From positions 1 through 46,290 of the forward strand of contig JAFIER010000226.1 of the NCBI GenBank assembly GCA_020832465.1: a stretch of 46,290 bases of DNA. The letters are read 5' to 3'. This stretch comes from Bernardetiaceae bacterium (GTDB lineage Bacteria; Bacteroidota; Bacteroidia; Cytophagales; Bernardetiaceae). The position numbers and the translations under genes are program-made. The notes beneath the pieces were generated by a model. The model saw only the letters and a list, made by a program, of their open reading frames with translations. It searched no databases and was not told the DNA's origin. Below, in pieces: positions 31,160-40,905 of the stretch. The stretch's first letter is position 1. The number at the start of each line of letters is the position of its first letter.

Positions 31160-34100
31160 TTACAATAAAATAAAATCATCACCAATAGACAAACTTCCTA
31201 TGCCTACTTGTTGAGCTATGCGCTCGCTTTTTAGTCCAATGACTTCGAAATAACTCTCTTCTGCGGGCACAAGTAGCGACCACGGCCGAGTAGCTTCGAG
31301 CGTATCACGGCTACTGTTTTCTCTTGCTGTATCGATGAGTTCATACTCACCAAAGGGATTTTTTGCTGTTTGTAGCATAGAAAACCCTGTAACAAAATCT
31401 ATATATGCTCTATTTTGTAAAAAAGTAATTACATCTGAGCGGTTGAGCTGCCCTCCAAGCTGTACGCCTTTGTGATAAGGGGGTAGCCAGCTACACAAAT
31501 ACTCTTTAAGCTCTTCGTTTAGCCTTTGCAAATAATGTCCGCTACTAAATCCTTCGTGAAATTTTACCGTAGATATTATTCTTACACGTTCGAAACTTGG
31601 ATTTCTGACTTCTATTTTTACAAAAGGAGAGGTGCGTGAGCTTATAAATTTTTTAATTTCATAGAGCTGTTCGTTTGAAGCCATTGGCTCATAGGGATTC
31701 ATACCCTCTGGTGCATCTATGATAACGACAATCATTACATTTCCGGGTGCATTGAGTTGCTTTGTTGTGGTGTTGGGAATGACTTTTACTTTTCTGACAA
31801 AATCAAACCGTTCGAGAATCAATCGCTCATAATCCCATATTGTAATGGCTTTGTCTTTATGACGCAATCTTTCACTTACACGTGTATAGAAATCTTTTGC
31901 CGTTTCGGGTGCTTTGCCATTGAATGAGGCTGTATATTGAAAAATTTCTTGTACGCCTTTGATTTCTGTTTCTGGTTTTTGAATGCTAAATGCTGGGAGC
32001 GACTCGAGCCCCATAGCATTTTCATTATCAATCACACGTGTAACTTTCAAAGCCTGTGTTGTAATCGAAATCGTACTGCAAGCTACATCAGAGTATGCAT
32101 CGCAGCTTATGCGTATCCAAGCAAATTTGCTATCTAGGACAGTGCTACCCGCTTTAAAATCTTCGGGTAGTTCGAGCCTTACAATTCCAGAGTTTAGTAT
32201 TCCGTTGGTATCATCAGAAATAATTAGCGAGGGCTTAAAAGCCTTCCACTCGTTTCCTTTGAGGTAGTGCCATCGAATTTGAGGTGGATTTTCGTCAGAA
32301 GTAATTGTATGCTCGTCGAGCAGTTCAAAATAAAGTGTTAGAATTTCTAATGGATTCGAGCCAGTGATACCGATAAGAATACTTCCTTCATAGTCAAAAC
32401 TTGGTAGCAGGCTTGCTTGCTCTGCTTGTAAGCCTGGCAATACTTGGCGAAATCCGTAAGGGTACAAATGAAAAAAACAACCACTATCAGTATCTTTATT
32501 TTTGGAATTTTCTATACCTTCTCCTGGTCTTATGACAGCAGAGGAGGCATAGGATAGCGAAAGCCTTTGCGCGCGCAAAGCGTGCGGCACATTAGGCATG
32601 GGTATGGGTTCTTGTTTGCGAAATCGCAAAGCCATACGCCTTGCGTTTTCGGTAGAAACGCGAGATATAACAAAAGGGTAGCGGTCGTGTGCAAAAGCAA
32701 AAAGAGGGGCTGTAAGCTCCAGCTTCAAAAAGCCTCTATTAGCGGTATTGCTATACTGCAATGGCTTACCAAGTTCGCTATAATTTGGTGCGAGTTTGAT
32801 TTTATCAATTCTAAAATTATCGAGCTGTGTCTCGGTAGCAAGTTGGGACTTAGGCTTAGGCGCATCATTGTCTTGCCTTTGCGTTCTGAAGAGGTAAAAT
32901 TTTTGTCTATCTTTATCGCTCTCGGGTTTCCAACGCCCGCCTTCTAAAATAGATACGGATACTTGATAGGAGCGATTGTCTAAGGGCAGTTCGTAGCCTT
33001 GATAGTAACCATGAAAACCGCTTCTATGTCTTGGCAAATCAAACCATTCAATATCCAAACGAATATCATCGAGTGTTTTTTGAAATACTTCGCTATTGCC
33101 AACAATCAAATAAGAACCTACCGCTGGTGCCGTGCCAAAGGGATAAAATGCACTATCAGGACTTAATGCACCCTCTTGGTTGTGCAAAGTCAAATTTTTA
33201 ATACCGCTTGCTTTTACGGCTACTCGGATTTGTGCAATTTGCAATAACTCTAAAAGAGAGTAGGCATAGACATAGCTACTGTTGCTAAGGCTAAACATAA
33301 TCATAGGCATTTCTTTATTCAAAGCTATGCCTTCGTGTATTTCTGCATCAAAATTAACTATAGGTGCTTCGTTTGCCCTCATATCAAAAGCGATGTGCAA
33401 AGCATAAGTAGCGGGGTCGTAACGAACGGCATATTTTCTCAAATCGAGCCATCCTTCATTTGTTGTAATGGCGATGTCGAAAGCTTCGATAAAAGTTTTG
33501 ATAAAAACCTCTTCGGCATTTGTATCTACGGCTTTAGCAATAGCCTCGAGGTATATCTGCAAATGACTAAAAGAATCAGGCAAAAACTCAAAGCTAATTT
33601 TTACTTCCCGTTCACCCTCTTGCATACGGAGTACGGGCGAGCCTACAACAAATCCAAGCCTTGCACTTTGCATTGTACGCTCTTTTTCGCCTCTGCCAAT
33701 TTGCTCTTCTCCTAAGGTTGCAAATGGCTTGAGGGGTGTGCGCTCTCGCTCAAGCATGCGCTCGGCGGGGTAGTTCGTATGCTCTTGCACATAAATATCG
33801 TGTACAAAGCGCAATAGCCTGCCTTCGTGAGTGAGGTGCTCTGCGCTTACAAAACTTGTATAAATTTTGGCTATTTGTGCGTTCGTTACGAACAGATTAT
33901 GATCTGCACTAAATCGAATTGCATTTTGATTTTCTTCTGTTGGCGTAGCCAAAAACTTTGTACCTGCTTGTATGCGTGCATATTCAACACTATCTTTGAG
34001 TGCAAAGTTTAAAATGGCTTTGTCGTGTACGGGCGGTTTGTTTTGCTGTTGCAAAATTTCGCGATAGTAGAAATTGAGATGCCGCTCTGTAAAAGTATTG

Positions 34101-34885
34101 ATCGTTTGCTGCGTATGGGCAAATAGCTTGATAAAAGCATAAAAAAGTCCGAGATGGGGCTGATGCCCACTGCGTTGCAAAGATTTTTCTAAGAATACTT
34201 TGGCACGTCTTTTAAGAAAGTATAGCGTTTCGTAGAAGGCATTGAATATATTGGCTATGTCATCGAGCGATTTATCAATGCGGTCTATTTGATCAATTTG
34301 TTGGATATAAGGGTTATCGAGGTCGCTATCTTTGATTTTCCAGAAGCTATCAAATTTTTCATAGTCAAAAGCAATTTTTTGTTCGATTTGGGTTTCAGCA
34401 AAATGGTCATAATTGCGCAAAATAGCAAGTTTTTCTGAAAGGCGGCTGTGAATAGCTTGTGCTATTTCAGAACGAATCCCTCTTGTATCGCTTGTAAACT
34501 CTTCGAGCATACTCAAACGTTTGAGCCAGCCATCAAACTGTTCGGCTAAACGGTAAATTTCTAATACAATAAGTTTGAAATAATATCTTTTTTTGTCGGC
34601 ATCTTTAAAAATACGTACTTTGCGCAAATACTTACGAAAACGACTATCGAGCCTTTTGACATCGGCTTGAATAATTACTGCCAATATAACGGTTTCGCTA
34701 CTGGAAAAAAATGCTGACCAATTTCCACTCGGGTTGTTCTGATTGTCGTAATAGCGAATGAGTTTGGAAAACTCTGCGGCATAAGCCAAAAAGTCTTCAA
34801 ACTTTCGTTCATCTACTTTGACATAATCAGGAGCTAATGCCACTGGAAATCGTCCGTTTTGTCCTGTACCGTCGTCTATGAGCAT
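31160..34885 (-). CDS. Baseplate protein, J-like (Afp12/gp6-related)
   Basis: The largest protein of the cluster at 1241 residues. The C-terminal third contains the baseplate-J-type core: KDKAITIWDYERLILERFDFVRKVKVIPNTTT near 1020-1050, VMIVVIIDAPEGMNPYEPMASNEQLYEIKKFISSRTSPFV, and YLCSWLPPYHKGVQLGGQLNRSDVITFLQ. This is the hallmark of proteins that form the wedge ring around the spike of contractile tails. The N-terminal two thirds are a long helical and beta region (MLIDDGTGQNGRFPVALAPDYVKVDERKFEDF) that may serve as the second wedge protein, since no separate Afp11-like gene is visible. It follows the gp25 gene after 102 bp. Confidence 0.82.
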   Translation of the reverse strand: MLIDDGTGQNGRFPVALAPDYVKVDERKFEDFLAYAAEFSKLIRYYDNQNNPSGNWSAFFSSSETVILAVIIQADVKRLDSRFRKYLRKVRIFKDADKKRYYFKLIVLEIYRLAEQFDGWLKRLSMLEEFTSDTRGIRSEIAQAIHSRLSEKLAILRNYDHFAETQIEQKIAFDYEKFDSFWKIKDSDLDNPYIQQIDQIDRIDKSLDDIANIFNAFYETLYFLKRRAKVFLEKSLQRSGHQPHLGLFYAFIKLFAHTQQTINTFTERHLNFYYREILQQQNKPPVHDKAILNFALKDSVEYARIQAGTKFLATPTEENQNAIRFSADHNLFVTNAQIAKIYTSFVSAEHLTHEGRLLRFVHDIYVQEHTNYPAERMLERERTPLKPFATLGEEQIGRGEKERTMQSARLGFVVGSPVLRMQEGEREVKISFEFLPDSFSHLQIYLEAIAKAVDTNAEEVFIKTFIEAFDIAITTNEGWLDLRKYAVRYDPATYALHIAFDMRANEAPIVNFDAEIHEGIALNKEMPMIMFSLSNSSYVYAYSLLELLQIAQIRVAVKASGIKNLTLHNQEGALSPDSAFYPFGTAPAVGSYLIVGNSEVFQKTLDDIRLDIEWFDLPRHRSGFHGYYQGYELPLDNRSYQVSVSILEGGRWKPESDKDRQKFYLFRTQRQDNDAPKPKSQLATETQLDNFRIDKIKLAPNYSELGKPLQYSNTANRGFLKLELTAPLFAFAHDRYPFVISRVSTENARRMALRFRKQEPIPMPNVPHALRAQRLSLSYASSAVIRPGEGIENSKNKDTDSGCFFHLYPYGFRQVLPGLQAEQASLLPSFDYEGSILIGITGSNPLEILTLYFELLDEHTITSDENPPQIRWHYLKGNEWKAFKPSLIISDDTNGILNSGIVRLELPEDFKAGSTVLDSKFAWIRISCDAYSDVACSTISITTQALKVTRVIDNENAMGLESLPAFSIQKPETEIKGVQEIFQYTASFNGKAPETAKDFYTRVSERLRHKDKAITIWDYERLILERFDFVRKVKVIPNTTTKQLNAPGNVMIVVIIDAPEGMNPYEPMASNEQLYEIKKFISSRTSPFVKIEVRNPSFERVRIISTVKFHEGFSSGHYLQRLNEELKEYLCSWLPPYHKGVQLGGQLNRSDVITFLQNRAYIDFVTGFSMLQTAKNPFGEYELIDTARENSSRDTLEATRPWSLLVPAEESYFEVIGLKSERIAQQVGIGSLSIGDDFILL

Positions 34886-34987
34886 ATTTTTATTCGTCTT
34901 TTTTTGTATGTATTGTACTTTTTTTGCAAACGTCTAAAGCCGCCTGGACTAACTTTTCTCAAAGTAAATGTTAGCGTTGCGCCTTTT

Positions 34988-35398
34988 TCAAATATTTGTG
35001 CCTTCTATAAAATAGAAAGGATACACCATATTGGAGCGTGTATTTGTGAGCCTCACTCTGTACATGAGTTCAATGTGTATTACACCGTCTAAGTACTCTT
35101 CTGTATCAATATCAATTTGCTCGACTTCTATGCGTGGTTCGTGCCTAATAATCAAAGTTTCGAGACTTTCAGAAATTTGTCCTATCAGGGTTTCGCTCAT
35201 ATCTTCAAAAACCATTTCGTGCAAAACAGTACCGTACTCTGGATTCATGAGGCGTTCGCCTGGCAGTGTCGAGAACAGAATACGCAAACTTTCGTTGATG
35301 TCTTGTTCGTCAGAGACCATCATCACCGTATTTCGATTTTTGTCAAATGTAGGTGGGAATTTCCAACCTTTGCCTAAGAAGGAGCGTTCGTTGTTCAT
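34988..35398 (-). CDS. Baseplate wedge protein gp25/GpW family (Afp9-like)
   Basis: A 136-residue protein. Near the start it has FLGKGWKFPPTFD, followed by ESLRILFSTLPGERLMNPEYGTVLHEMVFE (residues about 34-70), the conserved lysozyme-like EPR-type core of gp25/GpW proteins. The C-terminus has EVEQIDIDTEEYLDGVIHIELMYRVRLTNTRSN. It links sheath to baseplate in contractile tails and starts sheath assembly. It sits 10 bp after the spike gene in the same direction, as in other eCIS operons. Confidence 0.87.
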   Translation of the reverse strand: MNNERSFLGKGWKFPPTFDKNRNTVMMVSDEQDINESLRILFSTLPGERLMNPEYGTVLHEMVFEDMSETLIGQISESLETLIIRHEPRIEVEQIDIDTEEYLDGVIHIELMYRVRLTNTRSNMVYPFYFIEGTNI

Positions 35399-35408
35399 GC
35401 TTATTTGA

Positions 35409-37190
35409 TTAGTTAATATTTACAAGTGAGCCTTTTACGTCTGTTATACCTGTAGATTTGAGCTCTGCGCCTGCATTTCCACTAAGCTCAATTTTGGTTT
35501 TAGCTTCTGCTTTTACGCTAAGTCCTTCGATTTCTACATTCCCAGAGGTCGATGCAATCGCAATGGCTTGCATGGCTTTAATATCAATTTTGCCCGCAGA
35601 GTCTATCGTAATATCCTTACCCATAGCACTTTTGAGCGTTATACCTTTGCTATCAAGCGTAATTGTATGTCCATTTTTATCCTCGATAGTAACCGAACCT
35701 TTTTTGTCATCAAGTACAACTTGATTCTCAGCGGGTGTAATTATCGTAAGGATTTTATCTTTGTCATCAAACTCAATTTTGAGTTTTGCCTTTGTTAGAA
35801 TGGCTTTTATGTCGTTGCTTGCTACGGGCTTTTCATCGGGCTTATTTTTCGAGCTATACATAGACCCCAAAATAATCGGAAATCTTGGGTCAGCATCAAC
35901 AAAACCGACTACGACTTCGTCATCTTCTTCGGGCATAAAAAATATACCTTGTCCATTTGTAGCATAAAAAGTGGACATACGCGCCCAGACCCCCTCGCCA
36001 AGATTAGCCAATTTCACAAGCACTCTATACTCGTTGTCAGGGTCTTTGTGTATATTTTTTACGACTCCTACTTGCAAGCCGTGCACTGCGCCAAGCAAAC
36101 CATGAGCGGGCGGTGCAAGGGCTTGCGTTTCTTTTTCATAGTGCCATTCGAAGTCCATACCGAGGTGTACTTCGGTTTTCCAACTGCCATCTTCTATGCG
36201 TTGAATAACAGCACCTACGAATGCTTTTCCGTTGAACCTTGCGCCCATATCAGAGAGTTCTATCATATCTCCAATTTTAAGATTGGCAGAGCCATAAAGT
36301 TCTATTTTCCCTCTGAACTTTGAGAGTTGCGATTTGACAAGTTTGCCTTCAGACCACGCTTTGAGCTCTGCTTCTTTCATAAAACCACCACTAAAAGCCT
36401 CATACTCGGCATTGCCTAAGGCTTTTTGAGCATCACTATTAGAAACATTTGAGCCAGCATTAAGATTTGGGTCAGTACCTGATGCCGTAGCCATTTTTTG
36501 CGTAGAAAAATCCCAAGCATATCCCTTTGCTTTTTTGATAGCAAAAGAAGTATCGACCTCAATATCCATACTATAAATATTCACTCCAAATCCCGCTTTG
36601 ACGCTTGCAGAAGAGGTTTTGGGTGGCCCTACAGTTACTTCACCGTCATCGACAAGCACAATCATACCATTAGCCTCGGCACGCATAAGCGTAAAATCCC
36701 AATCCGTTACATTGTACTGCAAAAGATAAGGGTGTGTATAGCTTGTAGCCTTGACCGAGGGCGAATGCCCCGAGAGTGCGCCTTGTATAATATCGCTATC
36801 TTTCTTTTTTAGGTGTTCTATAATTTTTCGTTCTAAAGTTTTTTTGATAACCTTATCACGGCACTCAAGTACGAAGCGTGCGTCTTCATAAGGACTTACC
36901 TTTGCACCGATTTTGACAATCATGCCTTTGTAAATGGTTTTTTCACTTTTAGCATCGTATCCTACTTTGATTTCTATATCAGCGCCTGGCTTAAACTCAC
37001 TTTGAGCTGCAATTTTAAAACCCGGACCAGTAGCATCACCATCGGCAATTTCGATGCGTGCATAAGAAATTTTATTTACTGCCTTACCAGTCTCGATAGC
37101 ATATACACCATAGCTGCCATTGATTTCGCTGCCATTGATTTTAATTTTATAAGTTACAACCGTTCCCTTTAGTTTGGCATAGTCTGCCAT
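35409..37190 (-). CDS. VgrG-like spike protein (Afp8/Pvc8-like)
   Basis: A 593-residue protein. A gp27-like N-terminal half (about 1-370, with KIAAQSEFKPGADIEIKVGYD and RFVLECRDKVIKKTLERKII) is followed by the gp5-type OB-fold domain near 375-455 (GVVKNIHKDPDNEYRVLVKL...GIFFMPEEDDEVVVGFVDADPRFPIILGSMY), the best-conserved part. From about 470 to the end comes a beta-helix built of short repeats (DDKKGSVTIEDKNGHTITLDSKGITLKSAMGK...). It forms the central membrane-piercing spike. No PAAR tip gene is seen, so the tip may be fused, distant or absent. Confidence 0.86.
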   Translation of the reverse strand: MADYAKLKGTVVTYKIKINGSEINGSYGVYAIETGKAVNKISYARIEIADGDATGPGFKIAAQSEFKPGADIEIKVGYDAKSEKTIYKGMIVKIGAKVSPYEDARFVLECRDKVIKKTLERKIIEHLKKKDSDIIQGALSGHSPSVKATSYTHPYLLQYNVTDWDFTLMRAEANGMIVLVDDGEVTVGPPKTSSASVKAGFGVNIYSMDIEVDTSFAIKKAKGYAWDFSTQKMATASGTDPNLNAGSNVSNSDAQKALGNAEYEAFSGGFMKEAELKAWSEGKLVKSQLSKFRGKIELYGSANLKIGDMIELSDMGARFNGKAFVGAVIQRIEDGSWKTEVHLGMDFEWHYEKETQALAPPAHGLLGAVHGLQVGVVKNIHKDPDNEYRVLVKLANLGEGVWARMSTFYATNGQGIFFMPEEDDEVVVGFVDADPRFPIILGSMYSSKNKPDEKPVASNDIKAILTKAKLKIEFDDKDKILTIITPAENQVVLDDKKGSVTIEDKNGHTITLDSKGITLKSAMGKDITIDSAGKIDIKAMQAIAIASTSGNVEIEGLSVKAEAKTKIELSGNAGAELKSTGITDVKGSLVNIN

Positions 37191-37228
37191 AGTTTTACTT
37201 GCTTTTGAGTGTTATAATTAGCTTACTT

Positions 37229-37921
37229 TTAGCCTTTAATAGGCGGAAAATAAATTTTCATACCGGGCTTTACTTGCCTAAAACTCACAAGCCCATTTGC
37301 TCTTGCGACTTCTAAATAATAAGCGGGGTCGCCATAAATTTTGTAGCACATATTGGGCAGTGTATCGCCTTGCCTTATAACACGCAGATGCGAGAGGTCT
37401 GGCGAGCTTTTATTTTCCTTAGATGCACGTGTGGGTGGGTCTATATATCCCTGAAAAGTAGCATTGATGTTTGCGCGCAGTGGCGTTCCGTTGGGCTTCA
37501 TCATTTCTACTTTAATCGTACAATTGGAGAGTCGCCCTCTAAACTGTAAATTTTTTCCCCAAGAAATTCTTACAAAAAAAGGCTGATGGTTATCACCATC
37601 ATAAATATATGTAGCCTCTTTAAATTTTTTGATTTGGTTCTCTACGGTTGCGCTTTCCTGTCCCTTTACTTTTGGAATAGCCCCAGTGTCATCGAGAATC
37701 AGGTCAAAACTTACCGTACCCAAATCGCTACTCTGAAATTTGCTTTCTTTGGCAGAGGCGTTAATTACGGCATCATTAGAAAAATTCGAGCTAAATGAGT
37801 GCGTATAATTCTCGGGATTTATGGTAGCTGTAAATTTTTTATCTTTTACAGCAGAGTTAAACTTACCATCAGAGTAAGGTGTAATGATAAGTTTTTCGAG
37901 TTTGGCTTCTTTTTTTGACAT
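37229..37921 (-). CDS. LysM-domain baseplate hub protein (Afp7-like)
   Basis: A 230-residue protein. The N-terminal part resembles the tube-end adapter of contractile tails (MSKKEAKLEKLIITPYSDGKF, SFDLILDDTGAIP, FVRISWGKNLQFRGRLSNCTIKVEMM). The last 50 residues are a LysM fold (LRVIRQGDTLPNMCYKIYGDPAYYLEVARANGL..VKPGMKIYFPP). In eCIS and phage tails (T4 gp53-like) this protein joins tube and spike. It lies between the DUF5908 and spike genes, as in other Bacteroidota clusters. Confidence 0.85.
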   Translation of the reverse strand: MSKKEAKLEKLIITPYSDGKFNSAVKDKKFTATINPENYTHSFSSNFSNDAVINASAKESKFQSSDLGTVSFDLILDDTGAIPKVKGQESATVENQIKKFKEATYIYDGDNHQPFFVRISWGKNLQFRGRLSNCTIKVEMMKPNGTPLRANINATFQGYIDPPTRASKENKSSPDLSHLRVIRQGDTLPNMCYKIYGDPAYYLEVARANGLVSFRQVKPGMKIYFPPIKG

Positions 37922-37932
37922 AGTATTTCTGC

Positions 37933-38100
37933 TTATCTAAAATTTTGCCTTTTGATTTGTTTTTCTAATTGTTTGAGTGCGCGCTGCGTACATTCTTGAA
38001 TGATTTTTTCTTTTTGAGCAGCACTGATTTTAACCTCTTGATTATTGCTTTTTTCTTCGATGCGCACACGCATCACCAATTCTTTAATTTCTATGGGCAT
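37933..38100 (-). CDS. DUF5908 family small protein
   Basis: A 55-residue protein from the ATG at 38100 (MPIEIKELVMRVRIEE), preceded by AAGGAT which can serve as a ribosome-binding site; the frame extends to 38130 but that part is not conserved. MPIEIKELV is the conserved start of DUF5908 proteins, found in Bacteroidota contractile-injection loci between tube and LysM genes. The C-terminal half is a basic amphipathic helix. The molecular role is not known; the position suggests a chaperone or assembly factor. Confidence 0.78.
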   Translation of the reverse strand: MPIEIKELVMRVRIEEKSNNQEVKISAAQKEKIIQECTQRALKQLEKQIKRQNFR

Positions 38101-38174
38101 ATCCTTATTCTTTTTTTGATTGCAATCCATTAAAGGAGCAGTCTAAATGCTACTGTTTTATGGATTTGCTATTT

Positions 38175-38627
38175 TTATTGTTTTTCAAAGTGCGTATAAG
38201 CGAGTTCTACGGTTTCTATGACGAGTTTGTTATCCATAGCATTAAGGGCATCTATTTGCCACTTTATGGGATAAGCATTGTGAAATGTCCACGTAATGAT
38301 TGGGTCTTGCTCCTCGTTGAGTAGCTTTACGGATACTTCTTTGAGTTTTAGTGGCTGGCTCAGCCCTGCTTTAAACGTCTGCTCGCACCATACTACGAAA
38401 GGCGTTCCCTTAGTAACAAGTCCTCTTTTGAGTATTAAATTGGGATATTTTTGCCCCGTAGGTACGGTATAAGTAAACCTATTTTCACCTCCCTCTTTGA
38501 CGGTTGTGCTTTCTAAACCGGCCTCTATGCCAGAAACCTCTTGAAAGGCATTATCTTGTGAGGTATCATTGCCAATTTCGACTTGAAAGTGAAAAGCAAC
38601 TGGAATATCGTAAGGAGTAACAGCCAT
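38175..38627 (-). CDS. Tail tube protein, second paralogue (Afp1/Afp5-like)
   Basis: A 150-residue protein of the T4 gp19-type tube family. It has MAVTPYDIPVAFHFQVEIG, FQEVSGIEAGLEST near 28-41, LILKRGLVTKGTPFVVWCEQ near 62-81, and a C-terminal ITWTFHNAYPIKWQIDALNAMDNKLVIETVELAYTHF. The last motif (W.f.nA.P..w....l.a....v.iE.iel.y) is diagnostic. It stacks as hexamer rings to form the inner tube and is probably the ring that contacts the baseplate. It is separated from the first tube gene by a strong hairpin. Confidence 0.9.
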   Translation of the reverse strand: MAVTPYDIPVAFHFQVEIGNDTSQDNAFQEVSGIEAGLESTTVKEGGENRFTYTVPTGQKYPNLILKRGLVTKGTPFVVWCEQTFKAGLSQPLKLKEVSVKLLNEEQDPIITWTFHNAYPIKWQIDALNAMDNKLVIETVELAYTHFEKQ

Positions 38628-38702
38628 ATTTTTTTAGGTTATTTAAATTGGAAATTACATATCAATGGGCTATAGGCCTAAATTTTTCGCATACCCAAAT
38701 TT

Positions 38703-38737
38703 AAAAACTAACAGTTCGGTCAGAACTGTTAGTTTTT
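38703..38737 (-). terminator. Hairpin between the two tube genes
   Basis: aaaaactaacagttc and gaactgttagttttt form a perfect 15-bp stem with a 5-base loop; T-runs follow in both directions and a cccaaa/tttggg pairing extends it outward. On the minus strand it follows the first tube gene by about 25 bp and precedes the second by about 75 bp, so it may act as a partial terminator or RNA-stabilising element inside the operon. Confidence 0.65.
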
Positions 38738-38761
38738 TTGGGTGGAGATTTTGATTTTGCT

Positions 38762-39220
38762 TTATGCTTCCATTGTAATTTCAATCTCTTCATAAGCAAT
38801 CTCGATGGTCTCGATGGCGGCTTCGTTGGCATCAGACTTTAAGTCAGTTCCTGTAATTTTTACAGGAAAAGCATTTTTAAGTGTCCATACCATAGTCGGT
38901 GCGCCGCTTTCGTCAAGCAGTTTGATGACTACTTCTTGTCGCTCAATGGTGTTCATTGAAATCTGTGAGAACCAGTCGTAAAATTGGTTATCTGCTACAA
39001 AAACACCTTTTTTCATGGTAACATTACCAGTTTTGAGCAGTCCTGGCATTTTAATAGTCGAGAATACAGGGTTATTACCGTGTCTGTATTCTATTACTTG
39101 CGCTTCTACATCTAATCCGGATACTTCTTGAAATCCTAAACCAGATGCAACGCTACCCCAATCGACTTCGAAGTGAAACTTCGGTAAGGGCCATACATTA
39201 TCTTGGGCTTCTCCTGCCAT
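38762..39220 (-). CDS. Tail tube protein, first paralogue (Afp1/Afp5-like)
   Basis: A 152-residue tube protein. It has PLPKFHFEVDWGSVASGLGFQEVSGLDVEAQVIEYRHG, then NVTMKKGVFVADNQFYDWFSQ, and ends MVWTLKNAFPVKITGTDLKSDANEAAIETIEIAYEEIEI. The order of motifs is the same as in the second tube protein, but identity is modest, so they are old paralogues with distinct places in the tube. It follows the sheath gene by about 85 bp. As the first tube gene after the sheath and before the hairpin, it is the likely major inner-tube subunit. Confidence 0.9.
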   Translation of the reverse strand: MAGEAQDNVWPLPKFHFEVDWGSVASGLGFQEVSGLDVEAQVIEYRHGNNPVFSTIKMPGLLKTGNVTMKKGVFVADNQFYDWFSQISMNTIERQEVVIKLLDESGAPTMVWTLKNAFPVKITGTDLKSDANEAAIETIEIAYEEIEITMEA

Positions 39221-39305
39221 AATAATTCAAAATTTATGTGTGAATGAACAATAAAAACAAAATAATAAAAAAGCAACTGACACCCGTCTTCGCTATAAAG
39301 CAAGT

Positions 39306-40820
39306 TTATGATTCTTGCATTTTTTGCTGGAATGTGATGACGATAAATTCTGCGGGTCTTGTTACGGCTACCTTTACGGTAATGCGCATAATTCCGTCGA
39401 GGATATCGTCAGGTGTCATTGTCGAGCCTAAGCCGACATATACTTCGTAAGCTGCATCAGGCGTAGCTCCGGCAAGTCCTCCTTGTTTCCATACATTGCT
39501 GAGGAAACCAGATATCATGCTTTTCATCGTAACCCAAGTATTCGATACATTAGGTTCAAAAACATAAGCCTTAGCAGCGTATTTGATAGATTGCTCGATG
39601 AATATCATCGTGCGGCGCACGTTGATATAACGCCAGTCTTTGCTATTGCCATCGAGAGTGCGCGCGCCCCAGACAAGTACGCCTTCACCAATAAAGGGAC
39701 GTATCGCATTGATAGACTTACCCGATAGTGTAACGTTGAGGTCTTCTTGGTCGTCGCTTGTGAGATTGACAACGGGTGCAATGACGGAGTTTACACTTAC
39801 GTTAGCGGGTGCTTTCCATACGCCTCTTGAGTTATCTACCATTGTATAGATTCCAGCCATAGCAGCTGATGGTGGCAGTACGTTAATTTGATTGCGCACG
39901 GCAGTCATAATATTTTTAAAAGTAGAGCTTACTGCTACTAATGTTTGGTTTACGGAGAGCACGTCGGCATCTTCGTCAGCCATTTTAGCAATCTCGGCTT
40001 TTACTTCATCAGCCTTTGCAGAGTCGCTTACAGAGGCATCTACTTCTGCGTTGAGAATATCTTGCAAAACGTCAATAGAGCCGATGTTTTTATAAGATAT
40101 TTCATCAGCTTGCACAACAGAGGTGAGTAGCCAAGGGTAATAAGCTGCGCCGAAGTTTAGGAAGTTTATGCCAATTCCTTCTCTAAATCTTGTGATAACG
40201 TCTTCCTCGTCATAAGTACGGGGTTTGTATCCGTCATATACGTCGAGGATAGCAAAACGATTTTGCATTTTATAACCGCAATGATTAACCATCGCTTGCT
40301 GCAAAGCATAGCAATCCGCTTCTTCTAAAAGTACGGCTTCTGGGATAACAAGAAGCGTAGGCTCTTCGTGCTTAATCAGCGATAAAACGCCTGCTTCGAG
40401 CTCTGCTTTTTTGATTTCGTTTTTGCCATCGCTACCATAAGTGCCTACGGATACAATATGACAAGTTGCACCGCCATTTTGGAAAAACAAACGAATAGAA
40501 TCGTAGAAGAATGACTGCGTATCGTCGTCTCGCTCGAGCAGATAAGCCTTGTCATCAACTTTGAAGTCGTAGTCGCCAGCCGTTTCATCAGCTTCGCGAA
40601 TGTTGTACTTACCTTTGATGCCCATGCCAAAGTAAGTGTGGTACTCGCCTAAGGAGGTAATTCGTACTGCTTGATTGATAGCAGATTTACCGTTACCTTT
40701 TACGGCTTTCTCGGTGTATCCGATAAATGCGGGTACTGCTGTGGGGAGTCCTACTACCGAGTTTGGAAAAGCACTTTTCTCCTCGATATAGACACCTGGG
40801 GTCGCTAATCGTAACGCCAT
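39306..40820 (-). CDS. Contractile tail sheath protein
   Basis: A 504-residue protein with the standard eCIS sheath ends. It starts LATPGVYIEEKSAFPNSVVGLPTAVPAFIGYTE. It ends GVLVWGARTLDGNSKDWRYINVRRTMIFIEQSIKYAAKAYVFEPN ... VYVGLGSTMTPDDILDGIMRITVKVAVTRPAEFIVITFQQ. The C-terminal segment interlocks neighbouring subunits. Only one sheath gene is present, whereas Afp and PVC particles have two or three. An acidic helical insertion near 250-320 is typical of the Bacteroidota forms. Contraction of the sheath drives the tube outwards. Confidence 0.93.
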   Translation of the reverse strand: MALRLATPGVYIEEKSAFPNSVVGLPTAVPAFIGYTEKAVKGNGKSAINQAVRITSLGEYHTYFGMGIKGKYNIREADETAGDYDFKVDDKAYLLERDDDTQSFFYDSIRLFFQNGGATCHIVSVGTYGSDGKNEIKKAELEAGVLSLIKHEEPTLLVIPEAVLLEEADCYALQQAMVNHCGYKMQNRFAILDVYDGYKPRTYDEEDVITRFREGIGINFLNFGAAYYPWLLTSVVQADEISYKNIGSIDVLQDILNAEVDASVSDSAKADEVKAEIAKMADEDADVLSVNQTLVAVSSTFKNIMTAVRNQINVLPPSAAMAGIYTMVDNSRGVWKAPANVSVNSVIAPVVNLTSDDQEDLNVTLSGKSINAIRPFIGEGVLVWGARTLDGNSKDWRYINVRRTMIFIEQSIKYAAKAYVFEPNVSNTWVTMKSMISGFLSNVWKQGGLAGATPDAAYEVYVGLGSTMTPDDILDGIMRITVKVAVTRPAEFIVITFQQKMQES

Positions 40821-40905
40821 AAGTCAATTTGGGTTTATGTGATAAATTAAAAAAAAATCTTGTCTGTTAGGTGCTTAATACTACTTTTTTGTGTAACTAA
40901 AATGG

